Shown: positions 9,268 to 19,185, counted from the first letter of the stretch. The stretch: 64,000 nt of DNA from Chryseobacterium sp. LJ668 (GCF_019613955.1 NZ_CP080443.1:1860001-1924000), one strand, 5' to 3'. Numbers and translations are program-made. Notes: generated by a model not told the origin, from the sequence alone.

Positions 9268-10707
9268 ATGGAAAGTTTACTCCGTATTGATAGAATTGAT
9301 ATGAAAAAGAAGAAAGACGTATTTCTTGAAAATATAAAGCTCATAACTGCAGGTGCAAAAGGAGTTGCCATAGGAAAAACTGAAGATGGGAAAACTGTTT
9401 TGGTTTCCGGAGGCATCCCCGGAGATGTGGTGAATGTGAGAGTTAAGAAATCAAAATCAAACTATATTGAGGCCGAGGTAAAAGAGATTGTAGAAAAATC
9501 ACCGTACCGAGTAGAACCGAAATGCATTCATTTCGGAGTTTGTGGAGGCTGCAAATGGCAGAACATGAGCTACGAAAAGCAACTTGATTTCAAGCAGGAA
9601 GAAGTGTACAACAATATCAAAAGAATTGGCGGAATCGACGATTTTGAAACCGTTTCCATCTTGGGTGCAGAAGAGCAGTATTTCTACAGAAATAAAATGG
9701 AATTTTCATTTTCCAATGCAAGATGGTTGACTCAGTACGAAATTAGCGCTGAAGAAAACTACGGCAGCAGAGATGCTCTCGGATTTCATATCCCGGGAAT
9801 GTGGAGCAAAATTCTAGATTTGAAAGAATGCTGGCTGCAGGAAGATCCTTCAAATGCGATTCGTTTGGCCGTTAGAAATTTCGGAGTTGAAAATGGCTTA
9901 GACTTTTTTGATGTGAGAAACCAGGCAGGATTTTTACGTACTTTAATGATGAGACAGAATTCAAAAGGAGAATGGATGGTTTTATTTCAATTATATAGAG
10001 AAGAAAAAGCAAACCGAGCAAAACTTTTTGATTATCTGCTAGAACAGTTCCCGCAAATTACAACATTAGTGTATGCAATCAATCCAAAACAAAATGATTC
10101 TATTTATGACTTAAATGTCAATACCTATTTCGGGGAAGGATTTTTAATGGAAGAAATGGATGGTTTAAAATTTAAAATCGGTCCGAAGTCATTTTTCCAG
10201 ACCAATTTTAAGCAGGCCTTAGAATTATACAGAAAGACACTTGAATTTGCAGATTTAAAAGGTGATGAAGTAGTTTATGATTTATACACCGGAACAGGAA
10301 CAATTGCACAATATGTTGCAAGAAATGCAAAACACGTCATCGGAATCGAATCTGTGCAGGAAGCCATTGACGCAGCGATAGAGCATGCTGAATTAAATGG
10401 TTTAACGAATACCACCTTCTATTGTGGAGATATGAAAAATGTATTCAACGATGAATTCATGGAAAACCATCCGAAAGCAGATGTATTGATTACTGACCCG
10501 CCAAGAGATGGAATGCATCAGAAAGTGGTAGAACAAATCATAAAATTGGGACCGGAAAAAGTGGTATATGTGAGCTGTAATTCGGCAACACAGGCAAGAG
10601 ATATTGCCTTGATGAAAGAGCATTATACATTGGTGAAAATTTTACCGGTAGATATGTTCCCACAAACTCATCATGTCGAAAATATTGCATTACTGATCAA
10701 AAAATAA
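9268..10707 (+). CDS. rlmD: 23S rRNA (uracil-5-)-methyltransferase RlmD
   Basis: An SAM-dependent enzyme that makes 5-methyluridine in 23S rRNA (U1939 in E. coli numbering). An N-terminal TRAM domain (about residues 18-78) is followed by the 4Fe-4S cysteines CIHFGVCGGCKW, with a likely fourth in LKECWLQ. The methyltransferase domain has VYDLYTGTGTIAQYVA for SAM, DPPRDGMH and the nucleophile motif VSCNSATQARD. It is 479 residues from the ATG at 9268; an in-frame ATG at 9301 would drop 11 residues and is also possible. In Flavobacteriia this enzyme can sit next to DUF6452/DUF6048 genes, as it does here apart from one intervening protease gene. Confidence 0.93.
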   Translation: MESLLRIDRIDMKKKKDVFLENIKLITAGAKGVAIGKTEDGKTVLVSGGIPGDVVNVRVKKSKSNYIEAEVKEIVEKSPYRVEPKCIHFGVCGGCKWQNMSYEKQLDFKQEEVYNNIKRIGGIDDFETVSILGAEEQYFYRNKMEFSFSNARWLTQYEISAEENYGSRDALGFHIPGMWSKILDLKECWLQEDPSNAIRLAVRNFGVENGLDFFDVRNQAGFLRTLMMRQNSKGEWMVLFQLYREEKANRAKLFDYLLEQFPQITTLVYAINPKQNDSIYDLNVNTYFGEGFLMEEMDGLKFKIGPKSFFQTNFKQALELYRKTLEFADLKGDEVVYDLYTGTGTIAQYVARNAKHVIGIESVQEAIDAAIEHAELNGLTNTTFYCGDMKNVFNDEFMENHPKADVLITDPPRDGMHQKVVEQIIKLGPEKVVYVSCNSATQARDIALMKEHYTLVKILPVDMFPQTHHVENIALLIKK

Positions 10708-10712
10708 TTATT

Positions 10713-10720
10713 TAAATTTG
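10713..10720 (+). promoter_or_regulatory. -7 element for the zinc metalloprotease gene
   Basis: TAAATTTG matches TAnnTTTG 24 bp before the ATG at 10745. It overlaps a TTG at 10718 that would extend the reading frame, so the ATG is preferred. Confidence 0.55.
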
Positions 10721-10744
10721 ACATATAAACCAAATAATAGTAAT

Positions 10745-13219
10745 ATGATAAAGAACTGTAAAGCATTCTTCTTATTAGCAGCTTTAGTTTTCTGCCAGCA
10801 AAATTTATTTTCACAGGAAAAGCCTAAAGATTCTGCTGTGGCAAAAACCGATACGGCTAAAGTAAAAAAAGACGATAAAAAGAAAAGCCTGATCAAACCT
10901 TTTAAAGAAATCATTACTGATAAAGCGGTTTCTGATCAGGGAGTTTTTACAGTTCATAAAGTAGACGATAAATATTATTTTGAAATTCCGGATTCGATGC
11001 TGAAAAAGGAATTTCTTCTGGTGACCAGATTAACAAAAGCTGCTGCCGGAATGCGTTCAGGTACTTCAGGATATGCGGGAGACCAGATTGGTCAGCAATT
11101 GATTGCTTTTGAAAAAGGACCTAAAGATAAAATTCTGCTACGATCAATTTCTCACGTTGATTATGCAAAAGATTCTACCTCTGAAATGTACAATTCGGTA
11201 ATGAGAAATAACGTACAGTCGATCATTAAATCTTTTGATGTAAAAGCATATGGGATCAAAAAGAATTCGTCTGTCATTGAAGTTACTGATGTTTTAAATT
11301 CTGATAATGAGTTGACTTCATTTTCAGTCTGGTCTAAAGATTCTTACAGAGTTGGAGCTTTTCAGAAAGATATGTCTTATGTCAATTTTGTTAAATCTTT
11401 CCCTACAAATATTGAGATCAACACCACCAAAACTTTTGCAAGAACTTTGGGTACACCTGCAGCGCCTGCAATCCCTGGAATGCCGGCTCCTAAAGTAAGT
11501 GGAAATTATACGGTAGAGATCAATTCTTCATTTGTACTTCTTCCGGAAAACAAAATGCAGTCAAGATATTTTGATCCCAGAGTTGGATATTTTACTGTCG
11601 GATATACAGATTTTGATCTTGATCCTCAAGGTGTAAAAAAGATTTCTTTGGTTAAAAGATGGCGTCTTGAACCGAAGCCTCAGGATTTGGAAAAATACAA
11701 CAGAGGAGAATTGGTAGAGCCGGCAAAACAAATTGTATTTTACATCGACCCTGCAACGCCAAAAAAATGGGTTCCTTATTTAATACAAGGAGTTAATGAT
11801 TGGCAGAAAGCTTTTGAGAAAGCGGGTTTTAAAAATGCAATTATAGCGAAAGTTCCGGATCCGAAAGTCGATACAGAATGGAGTCTTGAAGACGCAAGAT
11901 TTTCGGCAATTGTTTACAAGCCGTCAGATGTTTCGAATGCTTCAGGACCATCAATTGCAGATCCGCGAACCGGAGAAATTCTGGAAAGTCATATCAATTG
12001 GTATCATAATGTAATGTTGCTGTTGAGAAACTGGTATTTCGTCCAGGCTTCGCCTAACGATCCGAGAGCCAGAAAAATGGAATTTGATGATAAACTGATG
12101 GGTGAGCTGATCCGCTTCGTTTCTTCACACGAGGTTGGGCACACTTTAGGTTTGAGACATAATTATGGTTCAAGCTCCACAGTTCCTGTAGAAAAATTAA
12201 GAGATAAAAAGTGGTTGGAGAAAAACGGACACACCCCTTCAATAATGGATTATGCAAGATTCAACTATGTTGCACAGCCGGAAGATAATATTGGTGATGC
12301 CGGAATTTTTCCAAGAATCGGAGATTACGATGATTGGGCAATTGAGTGGGGGTACAAAAGATTTAACCAGTTTAAATCTCCCAAAGCCGAAAAAGAATAT
12401 CTGAACCAGTGGGTGATTCAAAATCTTAAAAACGAAAGACTTTGGTTCGGAACAGAATCAAATCCTTTAGATCCCAGATCACAAAGCGAGCAGGTAGGAG
12501 ACAACGCCATGACTGCAAGTACATACGGAATCAAAAACCTTCAGAGAATTGTGGATAATTTAGAAAAATGGACGAAAACTCCAAACGAGGATTACGCAAA
12601 TCTTGATATGATGTATGATCAGGTAACTTCGCAGTTTAGAAGATATTTAGGTCACGTTTCAAAATACGTCGGCGGGCAGATGGAAACTCCGAAAACGGCA
12701 GAACAATCCGGAGCAATATACGAAGCTGTGACTAAGAAAGATCAGAAAGAAGCCTTGAAATTTTTAGACGAAAATATTTTCACCACTCCGCAATGGCTGA
12801 TTAAAAAAGATATTTTTGAGAAAACAGGAAAAACTCCTGTGAAAACAATAGAAGAAATTCAGAATGGTGTTTTAGGAAGAATTCTGAGTCCGATGGTTCT
12901 TCAGAATATGTATCAGATGGAAGCAGTGGAACCCAATACATACTCGGTGATCGAATTGCTTTCAGATCTAAATACTTCCATTCTTAAAAAAGATAATCCG
13001 GATATGTACGGAAGAAATCTTCAGAGAAATTATATAGATTCGTTAATAAAGCTCGTTGATAATAAATCATCAGACAAATCAGACATTTCTGCATTGGTAA
13101 GAGGAAATTTAAATACAATCAAAAAAGAACTATCAACAAAACCAGCTTCAGATTTGGTGAATAAATATCATTATGAAGACTTGGTTTTCCGCATTGAAAA
13201 AGCTTTAGATCCAAAATAA
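10745..13219 (+). CDS. Exported zinc-dependent metalloprotease (DUF5117/DUF4953 type)
   Basis: An 824-residue exported protein. The signal peptide (MIKNCKAFFLLAALVFCQQNL) ends near LFSQ, a Lys/Asp-rich linker follows, then DUF5117-like beta structure. The catalytic domain carries HEVGHTLGLRH, with zinc ligands His462, His466 and His472 and catalytic Glu463. The Met-turn candidate is SIMDYARFNY. Large Bacteroidota proteins of this type are annotated as zinc-dependent metalloproteases with DUF5117, DUF5118 and DUF4953; the substrate is unknown. No T9SS sorting domain is present, so it is probably periplasmic. It begins 37 bp after rlmD and ends 5 bp before the DUF6452 gene. Confidence 0.9.
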   Translation: MIKNCKAFFLLAALVFCQQNLFSQEKPKDSAVAKTDTAKVKKDDKKKSLIKPFKEIITDKAVSDQGVFTVHKVDDKYYFEIPDSMLKKEFLLVTRLTKAAAGMRSGTSGYAGDQIGQQLIAFEKGPKDKILLRSISHVDYAKDSTSEMYNSVMRNNVQSIIKSFDVKAYGIKKNSSVIEVTDVLNSDNELTSFSVWSKDSYRVGAFQKDMSYVNFVKSFPTNIEINTTKTFARTLGTPAAPAIPGMPAPKVSGNYTVEINSSFVLLPENKMQSRYFDPRVGYFTVGYTDFDLDPQGVKKISLVKRWRLEPKPQDLEKYNRGELVEPAKQIVFYIDPATPKKWVPYLIQGVNDWQKAFEKAGFKNAIIAKVPDPKVDTEWSLEDARFSAIVYKPSDVSNASGPSIADPRTGEILESHINWYHNVMLLLRNWYFVQASPNDPRARKMEFDDKLMGELIRFVSSHEVGHTLGLRHNYGSSSTVPVEKLRDKKWLEKNGHTPSIMDYARFNYVAQPEDNIGDAGIFPRIGDYDDWAIEWGYKRFNQFKSPKAEKEYLNQWVIQNLKNERLWFGTESNPLDPRSQSEQVGDNAMTASTYGIKNLQRIVDNLEKWTKTPNEDYANLDMMYDQVTSQFRRYLGHVSKYVGGQMETPKTAEQSGAIYEAVTKKDQKEALKFLDENIFTTPQWLIKKDIFEKTGKTPVKTIEEIQNGVLGRILSPMVLQNMYQMEAVEPNTYSVIELLSDLNTSILKKDNPDMYGRNLQRNYIDSLIKLVDNKSSDKSDISALVRGNLNTIKKELSTKPASDLVNKYHYEDLVFRIEKALDPK

Positions 13220-13224
13220 CTAAG

Positions 13225-13689
13225 ATGAAAAGATTACTGTCATTCCTTATTGTATTATTGCTGACGATTTCATGTGGTGGAGACGATGACATTTGCGAAA
13301 GCGGAGAAGGAACACCAAGAATGAAAATCACCTTTAAAAAAGCAGACAAAATAACGACCTTAGATTCTGTAAAAGTATACGTCGATTACGGAGTACGAAC
13401 CGTTGATCTTGGGTGGAGTCGTAATACAGATTCTATTTTGATTCCGCTTCGTGTGGATGAGTCACCTTTCACAGATTTATTTATAAAAACAACAAAAAAA
13501 GGAGACTCCTCAAAAATCCGTGTCAGTTACACGGCTCGCTCTATTTACGTTTCTCCGGGTTGCGGCGCTAAATTAAATTATGAAAATGTAAGCGGTCAGT
13601 TATTAAAAGCAACACCTGTCGTAAAAGTAGAATCCGGACAAAATTTTATTCAAAATGAAGAAAAAACTAATCTTTACCTCGTTTTTTAG
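13225..13689 (+). CDS. DUF6452 family lipoprotein
   Basis: A 154-residue protein with a short lipoprotein signal (MKRLLSFLIVLLLTISC, Cys17), an acidic GGDDD segment and a beta-rich remainder (DSVKVYVDYG, TDSILIPLRVDES). It matches the Flavobacteriia family DUF6452. Its 3' end overlaps the DUF6048 gene by 35 bp, and this pairing recurs in flavobacteria. That suggests a joint envelope role, perhaps lipoprotein plus outer-membrane barrel. Function unknown. Confidence 0.85.
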   Translation: MKRLLSFLIVLLLTISCGGDDDICESGEGTPRMKITFKKADKITTLDSVKVYVDYGVRTVDLGWSRNTDSILIPLRVDESPFTDLFIKTTKKGDSSKIRVSYTARSIYVSPGCGAKLNYENVSGQLLKATPVVKVESGQNFIQNEEKTNLYLVF

Positions 13690-14314
13690 TCTTTTGGGAC
13701 TACTTGTTTCTGCGCAGGAAAAGAAAGCCGCCGAAAAAGAAAAATGGAAATATGAACCCAACTTTATGGTAGGTGTTGATGTATTGAATACGGGGTTTTC
13801 TTTCTTCTCAGACAGACAGTTGTTTCAGGGTTTTATTTCATCAAAAATAAAAGGAAATATCCACGCAATTATAGAAGCGGGATTTGAAAAAAATATCTAT
13901 CAGAAGAATGGCTATGATGCAACCGCTAACGGGCCTTTTGCGAAAATTGGAGCATTTTATATGCTTGCTAAAGACCCGGAGAATGAATTCAATGGTTTTT
14001 ATGGTGGAGCAAAAATAGGAGGTTCATTTTATAATCAGAAATATGATGCCATTCCTATCAGGGGTTTTGGAGGAAGCAGTTCTTCGGTATCGTTGCCCGC
14101 ATCTTCCCAGTCATCTTTTTGGATAGAAGGTGCAATCGGCGGCAGAGTGCAGCTTTTTGAATCTAATTTTTTCATTGACGTCAATATGCAGCCGAGATAT
14201 CTTATGGTGACTTCAAAACAGGAAGAGGTTGTCCCAATGATCGTTCCCGGTTTTGGCAGAAGCTCTTCAAAATTTAATATGGGCTTTGCCTGGAATATTG
14301 CGTATAAGTTTTAG
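13655..14314 (+). CDS. DUF6048 family outer-membrane beta-barrel protein
   Basis: A 219-residue exported protein: signal peptide MKKKLIFTSFFSLLGLLVSAQ, a short charged linker (EKKAAEKEKWKYEPN), then alternating amphipathic strands ending in the aromatic terminus MGFAWNIAYKF, typical of an outer-membrane barrel recognised by the BAM complex. It matches DUF6048. The start lies inside the DUF6452 gene, so translation is probably coupled. Its stop overlaps the convergent lipoprotein gene's stop by 4 bp. Confidence 0.85.
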   Translation: MKKKLIFTSFFSLLGLLVSAQEKKAAEKEKWKYEPNFMVGVDVLNTGFSFFSDRQLFQGFISSKIKGNIHAIIEAGFEKNIYQKNGYDATANGPFAKIGAFYMLAKDPENEFNGFYGGAKIGGSFYNQKYDAIPIRGFGGSSSSVSLPASSQSSFWIEGAIGGRVQLFESNFFIDVNMQPRYLMVTSKQEEVVPMIVPGFGRSSSKFNMGFAWNIAYKF

Positions 14315-14790
14315 CGTATTTTTGGTTTTGTACCTATTCCTGATTTGTTTTTTAGCAATCTATATAATGCATCCAGTTCTTTTGGTGGAATCCCCTCGTC
14401 AAAGGTAGAAGACTCATAAGTGTTGCTACCAGAAGTAATAATTATTTTTGAAGCCAATGCTCTGTCTGAGTATCTTCCTGTAGTTAAAGATTCATAGGAA
14501 GAAATTTTTGATAAATCTAAGATATTGGTTTCTTTTATGATATTCTCCCATTCTATTGAGGTCATTGGTGACTTTGTCTCGACTCCGTTTACAGAAGTTA
14601 TAATTCCCGAGGCCAAATAGGTTAGTGATCTGTTTGTTCCTCTTGTTTGCTCAGTGACAATAATTTTATCGATCTTGGTGTTTTTTTGAGTTACCTTTGA
14701 GATATTATTATTAATATCAGGTTTTAATTGATGACTACAGCTTAAATTAACTAAAATTAATTGTAATAATACTATAATTTTTAATTTCAT
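14311..14790 (-). CDS. Hypothetical lipoprotein
   Basis: A 159-residue protein with a lipoprotein signal peptide (MKLKIIVLLQLILVNLSC, Cys18) and a polar mature part containing TYLASGIITSVNG and FDEGIPPKELDALYRLLKN. I do not recognise a named family. The DALYRLLKN-like end recalls small flavobacterial lipoproteins of unknown role. It is convergent with the DUF6048 gene and divergent from the first M43 protease gene. Confidence 0.7.
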   Translation of the reverse strand: MKLKIIVLLQLILVNLSCSHQLKPDINNNISKVTQKNTKIDKIIVTEQTRGTNRSLTYLASGIITSVNGVETKSPMTSIEWENIIKETNILDLSKISSYESLTTGRYSDRALASKIIITSGSNTYESSTFDEGIPPKELDALYRLLKNKSGIGTKPKIR

Positions 14791-14858
14791 TTTTTAATTT
14801 TTTTATAAAAGTATTGTTTTTTTTGTTGATTAAATTAATAAAATACATCAAGAACTAA

Positions 14859-14866
14859 TATATTTG
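14859..14866 (+). promoter_or_regulatory. -7 element for the first M43 protease gene
   Basis: TATATTTG matches TAnnTTTG 28 bp before the ATG at 14895. Confidence 0.55.
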
Positions 14867-14894
14867 TAAAAAAAAATTATTTAATATATTTTAT

Positions 14895-16901
14895 ATGAAT
14901 ACGAAGATTATCTTTAAATTACCTTTTCTATTATTTGTTATGCTTTTCTGTTCTGTTTTTGCACAAAAAAATGGTGAACAGGACAAGATAGTTTTTGGTA
15001 AAAAGTATACCATTGAGGATTTAAAAAGAATGAACGGGGTCATCAGATGTGCTTCTACAGAATATGAGGCACTGTTGCAAAAAAAAGACCCAAAGAGAAT
15101 GACAAATGCTCAATTTGAGGCATGGATTGCTCCTTTGATTGCTAATGCACAAGCGAATAAATCTCAAAATGGAGGAATAATAACAATTCCTGTTGTAGTA
15201 CACGTCATCCACAGCGGTCAGGCATTAGGTGTTGCTCCAAATATTACTGATAGTCAGGTTATGTCTCAAATTACCGTAATGAATAATGATTTCAGAAGAA
15301 TGGCATCAACGCCGGGATTTAATACAAATCCTGTAGGTGCAGATACAATGATTCAGTTTGCACTAGCAAAAGTAGACCCTAAAGGTAATCCTACTGATGG
15401 GATTGATCGTGTAAACCTGTGTCAAATATCTTGGGCAACTGCTGCCATTGATGGTTATGTAAAACCTCTTACTATTTGGGATCCTACTAAATATATGAAT
15501 ATGTGGAGTGTAAACTTCGATGATTCTAGTTTATTAGGATATGCTCAATTTCCATCAACTTCTGGTCTTCCTGGTTTAGATGCAAATGGTGGATTTGCAA
15601 ATACTGATGGTGTAGTAGCCAATTTCAGCACTTTCGGGAGTAGTGATTATGGTACTGATTTCTTTTTAGATGCTCCTTTTGATAAAGGCAGAACAATGAC
15701 TCACGAAGTTGGTCACTTCTTAGGATTGCGTCATATTTGGGGTGATGCTCAATGTGGCACAGATTACTGTGCAGATACTCCAACAGCTCATGATGCTAAT
15801 GGAGGTTGCCCTACTACAATTGCAAGTTGTGATAATCCATCAATCTATGAGATGGTTCAAAATTATATGGATTATACAAACGATACATGTATGAATATCT
15901 TTACAATTAATCAAAAAGATAGAATCACTGCCGTAATGAATAATTCTCCTAGAAGAATGGAGCTAAAGACTTCGGTTGCAGACCAGGCAATCCCTTTATT
16001 TGCAAATGATGCAGAATTGAAAGGTGAAAAAAGCTGTAGCCAAACTTCTTGTGGTACTCCTTCAAATGTAACTGTACAATATATGCTGTACAATAGAGGA
16101 ACATCTGCTCTTACTTCGGCTGTAATTTCTTACTCAGTTAATGGAGGCGCTATGCAAACTACGAACTGGACAGGTAACTTGGCTCAAAACAAATATGCAA
16201 TGGTAAACATTCCTACAGGTGCATCTCAAGGGAGTATTACTGCTGAAATTGTATCTGTGAATAGTACATCAGATCAGAGAGTAGGAAATAATTCATCAAC
16301 TATAACAATAGGAAATTCAGTTCCTGTAACAAGTACAAGCTTTACATTTGAATTGCAGAGAGATTATTGGGGATCAGAAACTAATTGGAATTTAAAAAAT
16401 AGCGCAGGAACTACATTATATAGTGGTGGGCCTTATACTAATACGGTTCCTAATTTTCCTGCTTTAATTACTCAGACATGGACGCTTCCTTTAAATGATT
16501 GTTATACTTTTACAATTAATGATACTGCAGGTGATGGGATCTATGATTATGACGGAGGCTACATCATAAAAAATTCGGCGGGTGTACCTGTTGTATCTGG
16601 TAATGCTTTTACATTTACTCAACAGAGAGTTTTCAAAGTGATTCCGGCTTTAGTGTTAGCAACAAATGAAGTGAAAAAAGATGTGTTTGGTATTTATCCA
16701 AACCCGGCTGATGAAGTTTTAAATATAACTAAAGTTTCAGAGAAAGCTAAATTTGAAATTCATAATGCAGTAGGGCAAATAGTTAAATCAGGAGAAATTA
16801 AAAATAATCAGGTGAGAGTTTCTGAATTGATAAAAGGAACTTATATAATTACAATTAAAGATAAAAATATATCTGAAAGTATTAAGTTTATTAAAAATTA
16901 A
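14895..16901 (+). CDS. Secreted M43 (pappalysin-like) zinc protease with T9SS sorting domain, copy 1
   Basis: A 668-residue protein: signal peptide ending near SVFAQ, a propeptide-like segment, and an M43 catalytic domain (VVVHVIHSGQ, MNNDFRRM, then HEVGHFLGLRHIWGD with His270/274/280 and Glu271, and an NYMDYTNDTCMN Met-turn). Two beta domains follow: a CARDB-like part beginning KTSVADQAIPLFAND and a second with FTINDTAGDGIYDYDGGY. The type A T9SS sorting domain (FGIYPNPADEVLNITKVS ... GTYIITIKD) ends the protein. It should cross the outer membrane through T9SS and be released or surface-bound. The next gene is a close paralogue with identical architecture. Confidence 0.93.
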   Translation: MNTKIIFKLPFLLFVMLFCSVFAQKNGEQDKIVFGKKYTIEDLKRMNGVIRCASTEYEALLQKKDPKRMTNAQFEAWIAPLIANAQANKSQNGGIITIPVVVHVIHSGQALGVAPNITDSQVMSQITVMNNDFRRMASTPGFNTNPVGADTMIQFALAKVDPKGNPTDGIDRVNLCQISWATAAIDGYVKPLTIWDPTKYMNMWSVNFDDSSLLGYAQFPSTSGLPGLDANGGFANTDGVVANFSTFGSSDYGTDFFLDAPFDKGRTMTHEVGHFLGLRHIWGDAQCGTDYCADTPTAHDANGGCPTTIASCDNPSIYEMVQNYMDYTNDTCMNIFTINQKDRITAVMNNSPRRMELKTSVADQAIPLFANDAELKGEKSCSQTSCGTPSNVTVQYMLYNRGTSALTSAVISYSVNGGAMQTTNWTGNLAQNKYAMVNIPTGASQGSITAEIVSVNSTSDQRVGNNSSTITIGNSVPVTSTSFTFELQRDYWGSETNWNLKNSAGTTLYSGGPYTNTVPNFPALITQTWTLPLNDCYTFTINDTAGDGIYDYDGGYIIKNSAGVPVVSGNAFTFTQQRVFKVIPALVLATNEVKKDVFGIYPNPADEVLNITKVSEKAKFEIHNAVGQIVKSGEIKNNQVRVSELIKGTYIITIKDKNISESIKFIKN

Positions 16902-16922
16902 TAAATATTTATTGAAACATAG

Positions 16923-16953
16923 TACCCTAAACATGATTGTTTGGGGTATTTTT
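16923..16953 (+). terminator. Terminator after M43 protease copy 1
   Basis: TACCCTAAAC, loop ATGATT, GTTTGGGGTA, followed by TTTTT. The stem contains one G-U pair. Confidence 0.8.
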
Positions 16954-17113
16954 ATTTGTATTTTAATTTGAATTAATGTTTCGTCTCCTCAATTTTATAA
17001 TTTTGAAAAAATCATTAAGCGAATGAAAATCAATATAAAGAGAATTATTGCGCTAATCATAAATAATTGAGAGATTTATATATAATATACTTAAAAAATT
17101 TCATTTTTTAAAC

Positions 17114-17121
17114 TACATTTG
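17114..17121 (+). promoter_or_regulatory. -7 element for the second M43 protease gene
   Basis: TACATTTG matches TAnnTTTG 20 bp before the ATG at 17142. Together with the terminator upstream this makes the second copy its own transcription unit. Confidence 0.5.
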
Positions 17122-17141
17122 TAAAACAAAAAAGTTTTATA

Positions 17142-19163
17142 ATGAAGAATTTTACTATGTCGAAAATGATTTTAATTCTTTTTATTTCTTTGACAAATAT
17201 TTTGTTTGCTCAAAAATTAGAAAATGAAAAATTGGTTTTTGGTAAAGCTTATACTATAGATGAGCTTAAAGACGCAAACGGAATCATCCGTTGCGCATCT
17301 ACTGGATATGAAAAATATCTGCAGGCTGTTTATCCGGATAGAATGACTGAATCTCAGTTTGAAGCATGGATAAATCCGTTAATAGAAAATGCAAAACAGA
17401 ACAAGTCTCAAAACGGAGGGATTATTACAATACCAGTTGTTGTGCACGTTATTCATTCAGGGCAGGCTTATGGAGTTGCTCCGAATATTACAGATACTCA
17501 GGTTCAGTCTCAAATCACTGTGATGAACAATGATTACAGAAAACTTACGGGAACTCCAGGATTTAATTCAAATCCTGTAGGTGCTGATGTAATGATTCAA
17601 TTTGCTTTAGCTAAAGTAGATCCTTTTGGAAATCCTACTAACGGTATTGATAGAGTTAATCTTTGTTATGCAAGTTGGACACAAGCAGGTATTAACTCTT
17701 ATGTTAAGCCAAAAACTATTTGGGATCCTACAAAATACATGAATATGTGGAGTGTACAGTTTGGGGGCAGTAGTTCAAACCTTTTAGGATATGCACAATT
17801 TCCTTCAAATTCAGGATTGGCTGGCTTAAATACAAATGGAGGGCTTTCTTCAACAGATGGTGTTGTAGCCAATTATGCAACATTTGGTAGTACAGATTAC
17901 AATGATGGGACATTTATAATGTCAGCTCCTTATGATAAAGGAAGAACAATGACCCATGAAGTAGGACACTTTCTAGGATTAAGACATATTTGGGGTGATG
18001 CATCTTGTGGGACAGATTATTGTATTGATACACCGACTGCTCATACTGCAAATTATGTTTGTAACAAAAGTATTGTAAGTTGTGATAATCCATCAGTTTT
18101 TGAAATGGTAGAAAATTATATGGATTACACCAACGACACATGTATGAATATTTTTACTATTAACCAGAAAGACAGAATTACAGCAGTAATGAATAATTCT
18201 CCGAGAAGAGTCGAGCTAAAGACTTCAGTTGCAGATATAGCAATTCCATTATTTGCTAATGATGGTGAGGTGAAACTGGAAACCAACTGTTCTACTGCAA
18301 ACTCAACTTGTGGAGGAACAGCATCAACGACCGCTAAAATATCTTTATATAATAGAGGAACGAGTAACATGACTTCCGCAGTTATTACTTTTGGTGTAGG
18401 AACTAATATACAAACTTACAACTGGGCAGGGAATTTAGCTCCGAATCGTTACGCATTAGTAGATTTGCCAATTCCTGGAACAACGCCTACTGGTACTATG
18501 ACTGTTACAGTAACTACAGTTAACGGAGTGGCTGATCAGAGAGCTTCAAATAATTCTTTTAATACATATTTTGTTGGTTCAGGTGCTGTAGGTGCAGGAC
18601 AAGGTACTTATACTTTCAATTTACAAAGAGATTATTATGGTACTGAGATTACTTGGGATTTGAAAAACAGTGCCGGTATAGTTCTTTATAGTGGTGGTCC
18701 ATATGCAGATACTCCTACAACTGGTGCTCTTCCTGCAATTGATGCTTCTTCATGGGCTTTAACTCCCGGTTGTTACACATTCACTATTAATGACTCTTTT
18801 GGAGATGGAATTTATGATACTGGAGGGTATTATAATTTAAAAGATTCTCAGGGTAATATTGTATTCCAAGGTAGCCGATATACAACTACTCAAACAAGAG
18901 CTATAAATGTAACCGTATTAGCAACAGGTGAGACAAAATCGGATCAATTTGCTATATATCCAAATCCAGCTGATGATGTTTTAAACATTACAAAAGTTTC
19001 TGATGAAGCCAAATTTGAAATACATAATGCTGTAGGACAATTGGTAAAAACCGGTGAAATTAAATCTAATCAGGTAAAAGTTGCAGAACTTGTAAAAGGA
19101 ACTTATATTATTACAATTAAAGATAAAGCTATTTCTCAAAGCATTAAATTTATCAAGAAGTAG
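17142..19163 (+). CDS. Secreted M43 (pappalysin-like) zinc protease with T9SS sorting domain, copy 2
   Basis: A 673-residue paralogue of the preceding gene with the same order: signal peptide (ending LFAQ), prodomain, M43 catalytic domain with HEVGHFLGLRHIWGD (His272/276/282), MDYTNDTCMN turn, CARDB-like domain, a domain with FTINDSFGDGIYDTGGYY, and a T9SS type A sorting domain (FAIYPNPADDVLNITKVSDE). Sorting domain and catalytic core are nearly the same as in copy 1. The beta domains differ by several small insertions, which indicates a tandem duplication followed by divergence. An in-frame Met at codon 6 is an alternative start. Confidence 0.93.
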   Translation: MKNFTMSKMILILFISLTNILFAQKLENEKLVFGKAYTIDELKDANGIIRCASTGYEKYLQAVYPDRMTESQFEAWINPLIENAKQNKSQNGGIITIPVVVHVIHSGQAYGVAPNITDTQVQSQITVMNNDYRKLTGTPGFNSNPVGADVMIQFALAKVDPFGNPTNGIDRVNLCYASWTQAGINSYVKPKTIWDPTKYMNMWSVQFGGSSSNLLGYAQFPSNSGLAGLNTNGGLSSTDGVVANYATFGSTDYNDGTFIMSAPYDKGRTMTHEVGHFLGLRHIWGDASCGTDYCIDTPTAHTANYVCNKSIVSCDNPSVFEMVENYMDYTNDTCMNIFTINQKDRITAVMNNSPRRVELKTSVADIAIPLFANDGEVKLETNCSTANSTCGGTASTTAKISLYNRGTSNMTSAVITFGVGTNIQTYNWAGNLAPNRYALVDLPIPGTTPTGTMTVTVTTVNGVADQRASNNSFNTYFVGSGAVGAGQGTYTFNLQRDYYGTEITWDLKNSAGIVLYSGGPYADTPTTGALPAIDASSWALTPGCYTFTINDSFGDGIYDTGGYYNLKDSQGNIVFQGSRYTTTQTRAINVTVLATGETKSDQFAIYPNPADDVLNITKVSDEAKFEIHNAVGQLVKTGEIKSNQVKVAELVKGTYIITIKDKAISQSIKFIKK

Positions 19164-19185
19164 TAAAAATATCTTAATACTTAAT

